A stretch of DNA of 35,781 bases from Candidatus Adlerbacteria bacterium RIFOXYC1_FULL_48_26 (GCA_001773575.1 MEXB01000013.1:1-35781); one strand, 5' to 3'; shown: positions 1-10,132, numbered from the stretch's first letter. Notes: generated by a model not told the origin, from the sequence alone. Translations and numbers: made by a program.

Positions 1-102
1 CGCTGTACGGTTGAAACATCCTCAGGACAGGTCATTGGCCGCATTACATTTACGGTAAAAACCTCAAGCAGCACACCGGCGCTTTCAAGTGCTAAACTCT
101 AA
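1..102 (+). CDS. C-terminal fragment of an upstream CDS (hypothetical), truncated by window start
   Basis: Frame 1 is open from base 1 to TAA at 100-102 (RCTVETSSGQVIGRITFTVKTSSSTPALSSAKL*), just before the argS ATG. Confidence 0.6.
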   Translation, partial: RCTVETSSGQVIGRITFTVKTSSSTPALSSAKL

Positions 103-106
103 CTTT

Positions 107-1732
107 ATGGTCCGCACGTCTATTGAAAAGGCAATACAGGCTGCTTTAGCAGAACTTGGTGCAGAAGATGTCTCTTTTGTCGTTGAGCGCCCATCTGATA
201 TGTCGCACGGCGACTACGCTACTAACGCCGCACTTGTCGCTGCAAAATCACTCAAAGCAAACCCACGAGAGATTGCTCAGTCTCTTACAGAAAAACTTCC
301 CACTATAGAGGGAGTAAAAAATATTGAAGTTGCAGGCGCGGGCTTTATAAACTTTTCTCTTTCTCCAGAAGTACTAACTGACATTGTAGGTGAGGCAACA
401 GAAGAGGGGTGGGGGAAGAACTCGCTCTACTTAGGCCAACATGTGTTGGTTGAATACACTGACCCGAACCCATTTAAAGAATTTCACATCGGGCACTTGA
501 TGAGTAACGCTATAGGCGAAAGCATTGCGCGGCTCTTTGAAGCAGGAGGGGCTGATGTTAAACGTGCGAACTATCAGGGTGATGTTGGTGTGCATGTGGC
601 TAAAGCTATTTGGGCTAAGCGACAGAAGCCGGAGATGTCGTGGGGCGAGGCGTATGTGTATGGCTCCGCAGAGTACGAAACCAACAAAGAAGAGATAGAT
701 GAACTGAATAAAACTATTTACGAAAAGAGCGATGTAGAGGTAAATAAACTTTACGAACAAGGTAGGAATCAATCCTTGGATCACTTTGAAGGAATTTACA
801 AAACTCTTGGAACGAAATTTGATTACTACTTCTTTGAAAGTGAGACGGGCGTACTTGGACTCGATCTGGTAGATAAGCATCCAGAAGTGTTTGAAAGAAG
901 CGATGGCGCAACTATATTCCGTGGTGAGAATGTTGGCCTCCATACCCGCGTGTTCATCAACAGCAAAGGACTTCCAACCTACGAAGCAAAAGAACTCGGC
1001 CTTGTTGTGGCCAAAAAGAAACAAGGACAATTCGACCTTTCGCTTACGGTAACTGCTAATGAAACGAGAGACTTTTTCCGAGTTGTTCGTGCGGCTGCAG
1101 AAAAGATCTTCCCAGATTTGGAAGATAAGATGCTCACTCGTTTCCACGGCTTCTTGAAACTCACGACAGGTAAGATGTCGTCACGTTTGGGCAATGTCAT
1201 AACAGGGGAATCTCTTATTAGAGATTTAACTGAAGAAGCGCGAGGTAGGGAAGATGTTGCTGTGGGGGCGATTAAGTTTATGGTTCTGCGCCAAAACACA
1301 GGCAAAGATATTATTTTTGATCCAGAGAAATCTCTTTCACTTGAGGGCGACTCTGGCCCGTATGTGCAATACGCACTTGTTCGCACACGTTCTCTTTTAC
1401 GTGAGGCGAAGAAGGCCGTCATCGCCGACCGAGTTAATTCTGAAGCTGTGCGCCAGCCGGGGGGCGCTTCAGAATTAACTCGCTCAGCTCTCACTAGGTT
1501 GCTGGTGCATTTCCCTGATGTTGTTGCGCGCGCTTCGATGGAACTAGAGCCACATCACGTTGCTACGTATCTGACAGAGCTCGCTTCGAGCTTTAATAGT
1601 TGGTATGCGAGTGAACGTTTGATCGTTGATGGGGAGGTTTCTTCTGATGCGTTGGCGCTTGTGCGTGCGGTTGAACATACGCTCGACCGAGGCCTCAATA
1701 TCCTAGGAATTCCAGCGCCGCAGGAAATGTAA
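107..1732 (+). CDS. argS: Arginine--tRNA ligase
   Basis: Class I aaRS signatures: DPNPFKEFHIGHLMSNAIGE (HIGH) and KMSSRLGN (KMSKS-like); C-terminal anticodon-binding region. ATG at 107 preferred over the upstream ORF start at 89. Confidence 0.95.
   Translation: MVRTSIEKAIQAALAELGAEDVSFVVERPSDMSHGDYATNAALVAAKSLKANPREIAQSLTEKLPTIEGVKNIEVAGAGFINFSLSPEVLTDIVGEATEEGWGKNSLYLGQHVLVEYTDPNPFKEFHIGHLMSNAIGESIARLFEAGGADVKRANYQGDVGVHVAKAIWAKRQKPEMSWGEAYVYGSAEYETNKEEIDELNKTIYEKSDVEVNKLYEQGRNQSLDHFEGIYKTLGTKFDYYFFESETGVLGLDLVDKHPEVFERSDGATIFRGENVGLHTRVFINSKGLPTYEAKELGLVVAKKKQGQFDLSLTVTANETRDFFRVVRAAAEKIFPDLEDKMLTRFHGFLKLTTGKMSSRLGNVITGESLIRDLTEEARGREDVAVGAIKFMVLRQNTGKDIIFDPEKSLSLEGDSGPYVQYALVRTRSLLREAKKAVIADRVNSEAVRQPGGASELTRSALTRLLVHFPDVVARASMELEPHHVATYLTELASSFNSWYASERLIVDGEVSSDALALVRAVEHTLDRGLNILGIPAPQEM
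1430..1482. repeat. 17-bp perfect inverted repeat inside argS
   Basis: CGAGTTAATTCTGAAGC (1430-1446) and GCTTCAGAATTAACTCG (1466-1482) are exact reverse complements with a 19-nt spacer. Confidence 0.95.
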
Positions 1733-1766
1733 GCAAAATAAGGCCCAAAGTGGTATATTTTTTGAT

Positions 1767-4700
1767 ATGGCAGATAAGAGCGAGACAGTACTAAGAGAGG
1801 AGCAAATCCTTGAGTTTTGGCGGGAAGATAAGACATTTGAAAAGTCGGTTGAAAAGCCAGCCGCTAAGGGCGACTTTGTTTTTTATGACGGCCCACCGTT
1901 TGCAACAGGTCTTCCGCACTCAGGCTCCCTCCTCTCTTCAATAATCAAAGATGTTATTCCGCGTTACAAAACAATGCGCGGCTACCGTGTGCCACGTGTG
2001 TGGGGTTGGGATACTCACGGGCTTCCTATTGAATCTTTGGTTGAAAAGACACTTGGTCTTAAAACAAAAAAAGATATTCTCGCTATCGGTATCGAGAAGT
2101 TTAATGAAACTGCGCGTTCGTTGGTGTTGGAGTATGTGCACGAATGGAAACGATACATCGAACGAGTAGGGCGTTGGGTTGATTTTGATAACTCGTACAA
2201 GACGATGGACAACTCGTATATCGAATCCATCTGGTGGGCTCTTAAGCGTCTACACGGAAAAAATTTAATGTACGAGGGCAAGAAGGTGCTTATGTACTGC
2301 CCGCACTGCGAGACTCCTCTGGCGAAAGCAGAGATCGCAATGGACAACACGTACAAGGATATTACTGAGACTGCAGTCACTGCACGTTTCAAAGTAAAAA
2401 ACCCACAGAAATATAAGTTGCCAGAGAACACATACCTGTTGGCATGGACCACAACTCCATGGACTCTTCCTGGCAACGTTGGTTTGGCTGTTGGTCCAGA
2501 AATGCGCTACGCAGTAGTGCAGGATGGAAGCGCACACTATATAGAGCAAGAAGACGGTGGAGACATAAAGGGAAGCGACCTTGCTGGCATAGAGTACGAG
2601 CCGCTCTTTGATGTGCCCGTACTTAAATCTCCACGTTCGTACAAAGTATGGTCGGCGGGGTTTGTTACGGCAGGGGAAGGCACGGGCATCGTACATACAG
2701 CCGTAATGTACGGCGAAGACGACTTCGCACTTGGTATGAAGGAGAAACTGCCAATGGTGCAGATGCTTGAACCAAACGGCCACTACAACAATATCGTTCC
2801 TGAATTTCTCCGTGGCAAATTTATCAAACAAGGAGAGAAGGAGATTGTCGCAGACCTTGAGACACGCGGTCTCCTGCATAGTAAAGAACCGCACACGCAC
2901 TCATACCCACACTGCTATCGTTGCGGCGCGGCACTTATCTACAACGCAGTTGTGTCATGGTTTTTGAATATTCAAAAAGTTAAGAGCAAGATGCTCTCGG
3001 AGAACAATAAGATCTACTGGTTCCCACAGCATCTTAAACACGGCCGTTTCCACAATAACGTCGAGAGCGCACCCGACTGGACCATCTCCCGCAACCGCTT
3101 TTGGGCGTCACCACTTCCTATTTGGAAGGAGAAGCAGTCTCGGGCAGGGGAGCAGCTTGAAGGAAAAAAACTAATGGTTGTCGGTTCACTCGAAGAGTTG
3201 CTCGCAAAGACTAAAAAGTCTGGCAACAAGTATTTTGTCATGCGCCACGGTGAGGCGAAGAGCAATATTGCTCAGATTTTTGACGGAGGGAAGAACACTG
3301 ACAACCACCTTACTGATGTTGGACGGCAGGTGGTCCGTGCTACATCTGAACAGTTGAAAAAAGAAAAGATCGATATGGTCATTGCGTCGCCAATTTTGCG
3401 TACGCAGGAAACAGCAAAAATTGTTCTTAAGGTGCTCGGGTTGCCGGACACGGCTCTTATGACAGATGAGCGACTCCTTGAACTCCAAGTTGGTATCTAC
3501 GACGGCAAGCGCATTGAGGATTGGAGAAACAACTTTGTGTCTAGACTTGAGCGTTTCAGTAAAGCTGCTGAGGGGGGTGAGACATACGCAGACGTGCGCC
3601 GCCGCGTTGGAGAATTTCTTTTCGAGGTTGAACGCCGTTATAGCGGCAGAAACATACTTATTGTTACGCACGAATGCCCTTCGTGGTTGTTGGACGGCGT
3701 GGCTCGTCATATGACAAACGAAGAAATTGCTGCGGAACGTGATGCGCCTTTTATGCAGCCAGGTACATACAGACCTCTACCATTCACACCCTTCCCTCAC
3801 AATAAAAAATACGAGCTTGATCTCCACCGCCCATACATCGATGAAGTTGTCTTGGTTGATGAAAAGGGAAGCCGCTACGAGCGCATTCCTGAAGTCTTGG
3901 ACTGCTGGGTAGAGTCTGGGGCAATGCCATTCGCTTCTATGCAGTACCCTCGTGACAAATCAAAAGTAAATCCTGAACGTTTCTTCGGCTTAGCTCCAAA
4001 GGGCTACCCAGGCGACTTTATCGCTGAATATATTGCTCAGACCCGCACGTGGTTCTACTACATGCACGCGATGGGCGTGATGTTGTTTGGTAAACGATCA
4101 TTTAAAGCCGTCGTTACCACGGGAAATATTCTTTCTTCTGACGGCACAAAGATGAGTAAGTCGAAAGGGAACTACACCGACCCATACGAACTGATGGATA
4201 AGTGGGGCTCAGATGCGTACCGCTTCTACCTTATGGGTTCAGTGGTTATGCAGGCAGAAGATTTTAACTTCCGTGACGAAGACGTTCGCGAAGTCCATAA
4301 CCGTGTTGTTGGTACATTGTGGAACTCATTTAAATTCTTTGAACTCTACAAAGACAAACTTGATGGCAGTGACTACACACAGAGTGAGCATCCGCTGGAC
4401 CGTTGGGTAATTTCTCTCTTAAACAAAACAGTTGCAGAGACAACGGAGGCGTTTGAAAGATATGACCTTCCTGCAGCAACGCGCCCTATCCGCGCATTCA
4501 TTGATAACTATTCAACCTGGTACGTTCGCCGTTCCCGCGACCGCGCCCGCGGCGACAGTGCTGATGCCATGATGTGTTTGGCAACGCAGAAACATGTGCT
4601 TTTGACGGTAGCAAAACTTCTCGCGCCCATAACGCCGTTTATTACAGAAAGTGTTTCTCGTGGTTTAGGAGAAGAGAACAGTGTGCACTTGGGCAATTGG

Positions 4701-5156
4701 CCGGAAGGCGGCTCAGTTGATGAGCAGTTGCTTACAGACATGCAGACCATTCGTGAGCTCGCAAGTAAGGGCTTGGAACTCCGCGACCGCGCGGGCATAA
4801 AAGTGCGCCAGCCTCTCGCAAAATTCTCGGCTACCTCTTTGCCACACAATGCTACGCTCCATACGATCCTTGCTGAAGAAATCAACGTAAAACAAGTTAC
4901 AGAAGACGCATCGCTTACAGAACCAGTGCTTGATACAAACCTCACGCAAGAACTTAAGGAGGAGGGCTTGGTGCGCGACCTCGCTCGTCGTATCCAAGAG
5001 TGGCGCAAAGAACAAAAGCTTTCTATCAGCGACCGTCCTTCCTACACACTTGAAGTTACTGCTGAAGAAAAACCAATTGCAGAAAAATATCGTTCTACTC
5101 TCATTGCACAAACTGGTCTCCAGGATCTGCAGCTGACAGAAAAAACGAATGCATGA
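1767..5156 (+). CDS. ileS: Isoleucine--tRNA ligase with an internal histidine-phosphatase domain
   Basis: IleRS motifs: DGPPFATGLPHSGSLLSSIIKD, GWDTHGLPIE, DLHRPYIDEV, KMSKSKGNYTDP. Between GSLEELLAK and DLHRPYID lies YFVMRHGEAKSN...ASPILRTQETA...VTHECPSWLL. Confidence 0.95.
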   Translation: MADKSETVLREEQILEFWREDKTFEKSVEKPAAKGDFVFYDGPPFATGLPHSGSLLSSIIKDVIPRYKTMRGYRVPRVWGWDTHGLPIESLVEKTLGLKTKKDILAIGIEKFNETARSLVLEYVHEWKRYIERVGRWVDFDNSYKTMDNSYIESIWWALKRLHGKNLMYEGKKVLMYCPHCETPLAKAEIAMDNTYKDITETAVTARFKVKNPQKYKLPENTYLLAWTTTPWTLPGNVGLAVGPEMRYAVVQDGSAHYIEQEDGGDIKGSDLAGIEYEPLFDVPVLKSPRSYKVWSAGFVTAGEGTGIVHTAVMYGEDDFALGMKEKLPMVQMLEPNGHYNNIVPEFLRGKFIKQGEKEIVADLETRGLLHSKEPHTHSYPHCYRCGAALIYNAVVSWFLNIQKVKSKMLSENNKIYWFPQHLKHGRFHNNVESAPDWTISRNRFWASPLPIWKEKQSRAGEQLEGKKLMVVGSLEELLAKTKKSGNKYFVMRHGEAKSNIAQIFDGGKNTDNHLTDVGRQVVRATSEQLKKEKIDMVIASPILRTQETAKIVLKVLGLPDTALMTDERLLELQVGIYDGKRIEDWRNNFVSRLERFSKAAEGGETYADVRRRVGEFLFEVERRYSGRNILIVTHECPSWLLDGVARHMTNEEIAAERDAPFMQPGTYRPLPFTPFPHNKKYELDLHRPYIDEVVLVDEKGSRYERIPEVLDCWVESGAMPFASMQYPRDKSKVNPERFFGLAPKGYPGDFIAEYIAQTRTWFYYMHAMGVMLFGKRSFKAVVTTGNILSSDGTKMSKSKGNYTDPYELMDKWGSDAYRFYLMGSVVMQAEDFNFRDEDVREVHNRVVGTLWNSFKFFELYKDKLDGSDYTQSEHPLDRWVISLLNKTVAETTEAFERYDLPAATRPIRAFIDNYSTWYVRRSRDRARGDSADAMMCLATQKHVLLTVAKLLAPITPFITESVSRGLGEENSVHLGNWPEGGSVDEQLLTDMQTIRELASKGLELRDRAGIKVRQPLAKFSATSLPHNATLHTILAEEINVKQVTEDASLTEPVLDTNLTQELKEEGLVRDLARRIQEWRKEQKLSISDRPSYTLEVTAEEKPIAEKYRSTLIAQTGLQDLQLTEKTNA

Positions 5157-5730
5157 TGTCATCTCCACTCGCGGAATAGTTCTCAGTAAGCGAACGGTGG
5201 GGGAGGCAAACACACTTGTCTCTATGCTTACGGAAGACCTCGGCGTTATACGAGTGTCTGCACGTTCCGCACGTCTTGAGCGTTCCAAGCTTCGGTATGG
5301 GCTTGAGACGTTAACGCAGGGTACGTTCTCGCTTGTGCGCGGCAAATATGACTGGAAATTAACTGGCACACAAGGACTCTCTCGTCCGTTCCTCCACGCC
5401 TCTATTGCTCAACGTAAAACAGCGGGGAAGGTGAGCCGTCTCTTGATCCGTCTTATCCAAGGCGAAGAGCCTGTCCGCGACCTGTTTGAAGTTATTGTTC
5501 ACGGCCTACTTCATATCTCGCAGGAAACGAACGAAGAAAATCTTCCATATATTGAAGCGATATTGGTTCTACGCATTGTCGCCCAGTTAGGTTATGTCGA
5601 AGAAAAGCAGGAGCTTGGTGTATTCCTCAACACACATACATTTTCAGAAGCGCTTATTGAACAGGCTAAAAAGAATCGGCCACTGCTTATCAGAAGCATA
5701 AATACCTCCCTCGCCGAAACGGGCCTATAA
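5149..5730 (+). CDS. recO: DNA repair protein RecO
   Basis: N-terminal OB-fold-like sequence (STRGIVLSKRTVGEANTLVSMLTEDLGVIRVSARSAR); overlaps the ileS stop by 8 nt. Confidence 0.75.
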   Translation: MHDVISTRGIVLSKRTVGEANTLVSMLTEDLGVIRVSARSARLERSKLRYGLETLTQGTFSLVRGKYDWKLTGTQGLSRPFLHASIAQRKTAGKVSRLLIRLIQGEEPVRDLFEVIVHGLLHISQETNEENLPYIEAILVLRIVAQLGYVEEKQELGVFLNTHTFSEALIEQAKKNRPLLIRSINTSLAETGL

Positions 5731-5764
5731 GACGGTCCTTTGTAAGACTTGGTATACTATTTGA

Positions 5765-7699
5765 ATGGCAGAGAAGAAGGGCTCTATAGCGTGGCTTAAA
5801 GCCGCGCTCTATTCCCGCAAAGATGACGTATCTATAAATCCAGATGAACGAACGCCACTTGAGGCGCACTCAACGGACGTCCCTGTTTCATGGAATGATG
5901 CGCCACGGTCTCCTTTACCTCAAATCACCACACTTCTTCATATGGCATCTACTAAAAAGGGCTGGTCTATTGCGACAAAATTTCTTATAGTCTCGTTCGT
6001 ATTTTTTATTCTTGCGGCAGGAGCTGCCACATACATGTTTTTCTACGGCAATAACGGGATCTCTCCTCAAAATATTGATGTGCAGATTATCATGCCGTCG
6101 GTTATAGATGGAGGTAAGCCAACGACAATCCAAGTGCTCATTGTTAACCGTAACAATGCGAACTTGAAATTAGCAGACTTGATCATCAATTATCCTGACG
6201 GAACTCGCAATGCCACGAACGCTAACCAGTCACTGATCCACGAGCGACAATCCATTGGTTCTATAAGTGCAGGTCAGACAGTACAACGAACATCGCAAGC
6301 AATTTTCTACGGCCAGGAAGGCCAGGCACAAAAAGTGTCAGTGCAGTTGGAATATAGTATTGAAGGCTCCAACGCAGTGTTTGAAAGAAATGCAGATATA
6401 AACTTTACGATAGGCTCATCACCGGTCTCAATTGCAGTCTCATCGCCAACAGAAGCAATTTCTGATCAACAATTTTCATTCGATGTAACAGTGCAGAGTA
6501 ACTCGCTCGCGCCAGTGCAGGACGTGGTGATCCAGGCTCGTTATCCATTTGGATTTAGTGTCACTAATACATCGCCACAGGCACAGGTTGGCGGCACATT
6601 GTGGCGCTTGGGTGAAATGAAGCCAGGTGAGTCAAAAGTACTGCGCATCACAGGCACACTTAACGGCCAAGATGGCGACACGCGAGTGTTTTACTTCCTC
6701 GCAGGTTCAGATGCTGATAAAACAAACACAACACTGCGTGTGCCGTTCTTGTCGGTGCCGCAGACGTTGACGGTGCGCAGGCCATTTATCTCTGCAGAAC
6801 TTGCAGTGAATGGACAGACAGGGAAGACTATCTCGGTGCCAGCAGGTGCTGATATCCAAGGTGTAATCACATGGACAAACAATTTGCCTGACCCTGTTGC
6901 AGACGTACAACTAACGCTTTCACTGGCAGGACCTACTCTTAATACGAGTGCGATAGGCGCTTCGACAGGCTTCTACCAATCCTCTGACTCAACCATTGTT
7001 TGGACGAAGGACCAAAACCCACAACTTGCTGAAGTGCCACCGGGCGGCACAGGTACGCTACCATTCCGTTTCGGAACGCTCTCCTCTGGTACAAGTGGAA
7101 CGTTGTATTCCAACCCTGCTATTAGCCTTAACGTTAAGGTTGAAGGCGTGCGCCAAGGACAGACTAATGTGCCTCAAAATGTTGCTTCGGCTGATTCAAC
7201 ACAAGTGTATGTCTCATCAGTTGTTGTACTTAATGCAGTGGCGTCGCACTTTAGCGGACCATTCTCTAATACTGGCCCTATGCCACCAGTGCCTGGACAA
7301 AACACAACCTACGGCATCACATGGACAGTAACGAACACTTCGAATACCATTGCAAACGGTGTTGTTTCTGCAACATTGCCGCCCTACGTTACTTTTATGG
7401 GTGCGCAGTCTGGTAGCGGCATAAGCTACGATTCTGGCAGCCGCACGGTTACGTGGGCAATGGGGGATGTGAAGGCAGGCGCAGGCTTTACAGCAGCGTC
7501 ACGAGTGGCGGCATTCCAAGTTTCACTACTCCCAAGTATTTCGCAGAAAGGACAACCGGCGGCGCTCACAAACCCTGCGGCCTTTTCAGGACAGGATCGT
7601 TTCGCCCAGGTGCAGGTAAGTGCCACTGCAATTCCTCCAACAACACAGTTGGGTAGTGAGGCTGGATATACTCCAAATATGGGTTCGGTCGCTCAATAA
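5765..7699 (+). CDS. Single-pass membrane protein with large extracellular CARDB/DUF11-like repeats
   Basis: Cytoplasmic ~75 aa, TM segment FLIVSFVFFILAAGAATYMFFYG, then beta-rich repeats (e.g. 'YGITWTVTNTSNTIANGVVSATLPPYVTF'). Confidence 0.6.
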   Translation: MAEKKGSIAWLKAALYSRKDDVSINPDERTPLEAHSTDVPVSWNDAPRSPLPQITTLLHMASTKKGWSIATKFLIVSFVFFILAAGAATYMFFYGNNGISPQNIDVQIIMPSVIDGGKPTTIQVLIVNRNNANLKLADLIINYPDGTRNATNANQSLIHERQSIGSISAGQTVQRTSQAIFYGQEGQAQKVSVQLEYSIEGSNAVFERNADINFTIGSSPVSIAVSSPTEAISDQQFSFDVTVQSNSLAPVQDVVIQARYPFGFSVTNTSPQAQVGGTLWRLGEMKPGESKVLRITGTLNGQDGDTRVFYFLAGSDADKTNTTLRVPFLSVPQTLTVRRPFISAELAVNGQTGKTISVPAGADIQGVITWTNNLPDPVADVQLTLSLAGPTLNTSAIGASTGFYQSSDSTIVWTKDQNPQLAEVPPGGTGTLPFRFGTLSSGTSGTLYSNPAISLNVKVEGVRQGQTNVPQNVASADSTQVYVSSVVVLNAVASHFSGPFSNTGPMPPVPGQNTTYGITWTVTNTSNTIANGVVSATLPPYVTFMGAQSGSGISYDSGSRTVTWAMGDVKAGAGFTAASRVAAFQVSLLPSISQKGQPAALTNPAAFSGQDRFAQVQVSATAIPPTTQLGSEAGYTPNMGSVAQ

Positions 7700-7709
7700 A
7701 AAATAAACT

Positions 7710-9032
7710 ATGTCTGAATCACAGAATTTGATGGAAAAAATTGTTTCGCTCTGCAAACGCCGCGGCTTTGTATTTCAGGGCTCTGAAATATACGGTGGCC
7801 TTGCTGGTACCTGGGACTACGGTCCTTTGGGCGTAGCACTCAAGAAAAATATAAAAGATATTTGGTGGAACATGTTTGTCGAGAGCCGTGATGATATGTA
7901 CGGCCTCGATGCAGCAATCTTGATGAACCCAAAAGTATGGGAAGCCTCAGGCCACGTATCTGGTTTTTCCGACCCGCTCGTTGAATGCAAAAAATGTCAT
8001 CATCGTTTTCGTGCTGACCAACTTGAAGATGTAACTAAGTGTCCTGATTGCGGCGGTGGTTTTGGTGAAGTCCGTCAATTCAACATGATGTTTAAGACAG
8101 AGATTGGTGCGACTGAAGGCGCTATCTCATATCTTCGTCCTGAAACTGCAGGTGGTATCTTCGTAAACTTTAAGAACGTTGTTGATTCATTCCATCCAAA
8201 ACTTCCATTTGGTATTGGCCAGATAGGGAAGGCGTTCCGAAATGAAATTGCTCCACGCGACTTCGTATTTCGTTCTCGCGAGTTCGAGCAAATGGAAGTG
8301 GAATATTTTGTACGCCCAGAAGCATGGGAAGAAGCGTTTGAGGCATGGCGTAAAGGCGTTCATGCGTACAACGAAGCGGTTGGTATTTCTTCAGATGCGG
8401 TGCATGAACTTGAAGTGGCTGATGGAGATCGTGCCCACTACTCCAAGCGCACGATAGACTTTGAATTTGATTTCCCGTTTGGCCGTAAAGAACTTTATGG
8501 TTTGGCGTATCGCACAAACTTTGATCTCTCAGCGCATCAAGCAGGGTCTGCACAAGACCTCTCGTACAAGGCTGAAGGGGAGGAGCCTGTTGTTCCTCAT
8601 GTTATCGAACCATCGTTTGGTGTCGATAGAACTATCCTCGCAGTTCTTACATCTGCATATACAGAAGACGAACTTGGCGGAGAAACTCGCACGTACTTGA
8701 AGTTTCACCCACGCGTGGCACCTATCAAAGCGGCGGTCTCTCCGCTTGTAAAAAACAAACCTCATTTGGTTGAGAAGGCGCGAGAAATCTACAACGACCT
8801 TAAAAAACAAGTGCCGCAGATTGTCTGGGACGACAATGGCAACATTGGTAAGCGTTACCGCCGCCAGGACGAAATTGGTACGCCGTGGTGCATTACCATC
8901 GACTTCGATACCCTCGGAGAAACTCCAGAACTTAAAGACACAGTAACGGTCCGTGACCGCGATACAGGCGAACAAACCCGCATGCCTATTGCTGAACTCA
9001 GTAGCTTCATCACCTCCAAAATTAGCCTCTAA
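7710..9032 (+). CDS. glyS: Glycine--tRNA ligase, class II homodimeric type
   Basis: CKRRGFVFQGSEIYGGLAGTWDYGPLGVALKKNIK; Zn-type CKKCHHRFRAD...CPDCGG; RPETAGGIFVNFKN. Confidence 0.93.
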   Translation: MSESQNLMEKIVSLCKRRGFVFQGSEIYGGLAGTWDYGPLGVALKKNIKDIWWNMFVESRDDMYGLDAAILMNPKVWEASGHVSGFSDPLVECKKCHHRFRADQLEDVTKCPDCGGGFGEVRQFNMMFKTEIGATEGAISYLRPETAGGIFVNFKNVVDSFHPKLPFGIGQIGKAFRNEIAPRDFVFRSREFEQMEVEYFVRPEAWEEAFEAWRKGVHAYNEAVGISSDAVHELEVADGDRAHYSKRTIDFEFDFPFGRKELYGLAYRTNFDLSAHQAGSAQDLSYKAEGEEPVVPHVIEPSFGVDRTILAVLTSAYTEDELGGETRTYLKFHPRVAPIKAAVSPLVKNKPHLVEKAREIYNDLKKQVPQIVWDDNGNIGKRYRRQDEIGTPWCITIDFDTLGETPELKDTVTVRDRDTGEQTRMPIAELSSFITSKISL

Positions 9033-9050
9033 TTATGATATAGTTGGCGC

Positions 9051-10130
9051 ATGTCAGAGCGTGACGTCAACGTCCACATCAGCTCCGGGACGGTCATCAA
9101 AACCATCCTCTTTCTACTTTTGGTAGCCCTTTTGTGGTACCTCCGCGACATTGTACTTATCGTCCTTACGGCGGTGGTTATAGCCTCTTCCGTTGAGCCT
9201 GGCATCTTGTGGCTGACACAACGTAAGTTTCCAAGAATTGCCGCGGTGCTTCTGCTCTACACCGGCGTTATCGGAACATTTTTTGCTATCGTATTTTTCT
9301 TCGTGCCGCCAATCTTGAGCGATGCAGCTATTGTTCTTCAGGAACTACCAAAGACACTTTCCAACCTCAATATCACTGACGTAACGCATGGCCTCCTTCC
9401 ATGGGGCAACGTAAGCGACGCTATTGCCTCAGCAGACGTTCTACAGAACCTTGCAAACTCACTTCGCGATTCTACAGGTGGAGCATTTAGCGCACTCTCT
9501 GCGTTCTTCGGCGGCGTAACATCATTCATTCTTATCGTTGTCTTCTCATTCTATTTCTCAGTACAGGAAACAGGCGTTGATGACTTCCTTCGTGTTATCA
9601 CACCAGTCAAAGAGCAGGCGTACGTACTCCACTTGTGGAAGCGTTCACAGCAAAAGATAGGGAAGTGGATGCAAGGACAATTGATCCTGGGTATTATCGT
9701 CGGCGTTTTGCTATATCTTGGCCTGCTTATTCTGGATGTCCCTCACCCGTTATTGCTCGCAATACTTGCAGGTGTGTTTGAACTTATCCCAGTCTTCGGT
9801 CAGATCTTGGCGATGGTTCCAGCAATTGCGCTGGGCTTCCTTAACGGCGGCATAACAGAGGCGCTGCTTATCCTCGGACTCTACGTCATTGTTCAACAGT
9901 TTGAAGCAAACTTGATTTACCCCGTGGTTGTTAAGAAGGTGGTGGGTGTGCCTCCACTCCTAGTTATCTTGGCCCTCCTCATTGGTTTCCAACTTTTCGG
10001 ATTTTTGGGTATTTTGCTTTCGGTACCAATCGCCGGTGCTATCCAAGAATATGTGGCAGACATCGACCGCGAGAAAAAACGTGCGCTTGCGAAGCAGGGC
10101 TTGGCTGATAATGGGGAACCTGCGAAGTAG
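9051..10130 (+). CDS. AI-2E (PerM/UPF0118) family transporter
   Basis: Multiple TM helices and the typical C-terminal segment (FELIPVFGQILAMVPAIALGF...NLIYPVVVKKVVGVPPLLVILALLIG). Confidence 0.85.
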   Translation: MSERDVNVHISSGTVIKTILFLLLVALLWYLRDIVLIVLTAVVIASSVEPGILWLTQRKFPRIAAVLLLYTGVIGTFFAIVFFFVPPILSDAAIVLQELPKTLSNLNITDVTHGLLPWGNVSDAIASADVLQNLANSLRDSTGGAFSALSAFFGGVTSFILIVVFSFYFSVQETGVDDFLRVITPVKEQAYVLHLWKRSQQKIGKWMQGQLILGIIVGVLLYLGLLILDVPHPLLLAILAGVFELIPVFGQILAMVPAIALGFLNGGITEALLILGLYVIVQQFEANLIYPVVVKKVVGVPPLLVILALLIGFQLFGFLGILLSVPIAGAIQEYVADIDREKKRALAKQGLADNGEPAK

Positions 10131-10132
10131 CT

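Noticed and set aside
431-1147. 238-aa minus-strand ORF antisense to argS
   Set aside because: Low-complexity hydrophobic/aromatic composition without a recognisable family; shadow of a confident argS reading frame.
2265-3710. Long minus-strand ORFs (211 aa and 174 aa) antisense to ileS
   Set aside because: No initiation signals or recognisable domains; antisense to conserved IleRS and phosphatase motifs.
1767-5156. Interpretation of ileS as a misassembled fusion of two genes
   Set aside because: The phosphatase segment sits inside one continuous frame with IleRS motifs on both sides, so a domain insertion is simpler. Still needs read-level confirmation.
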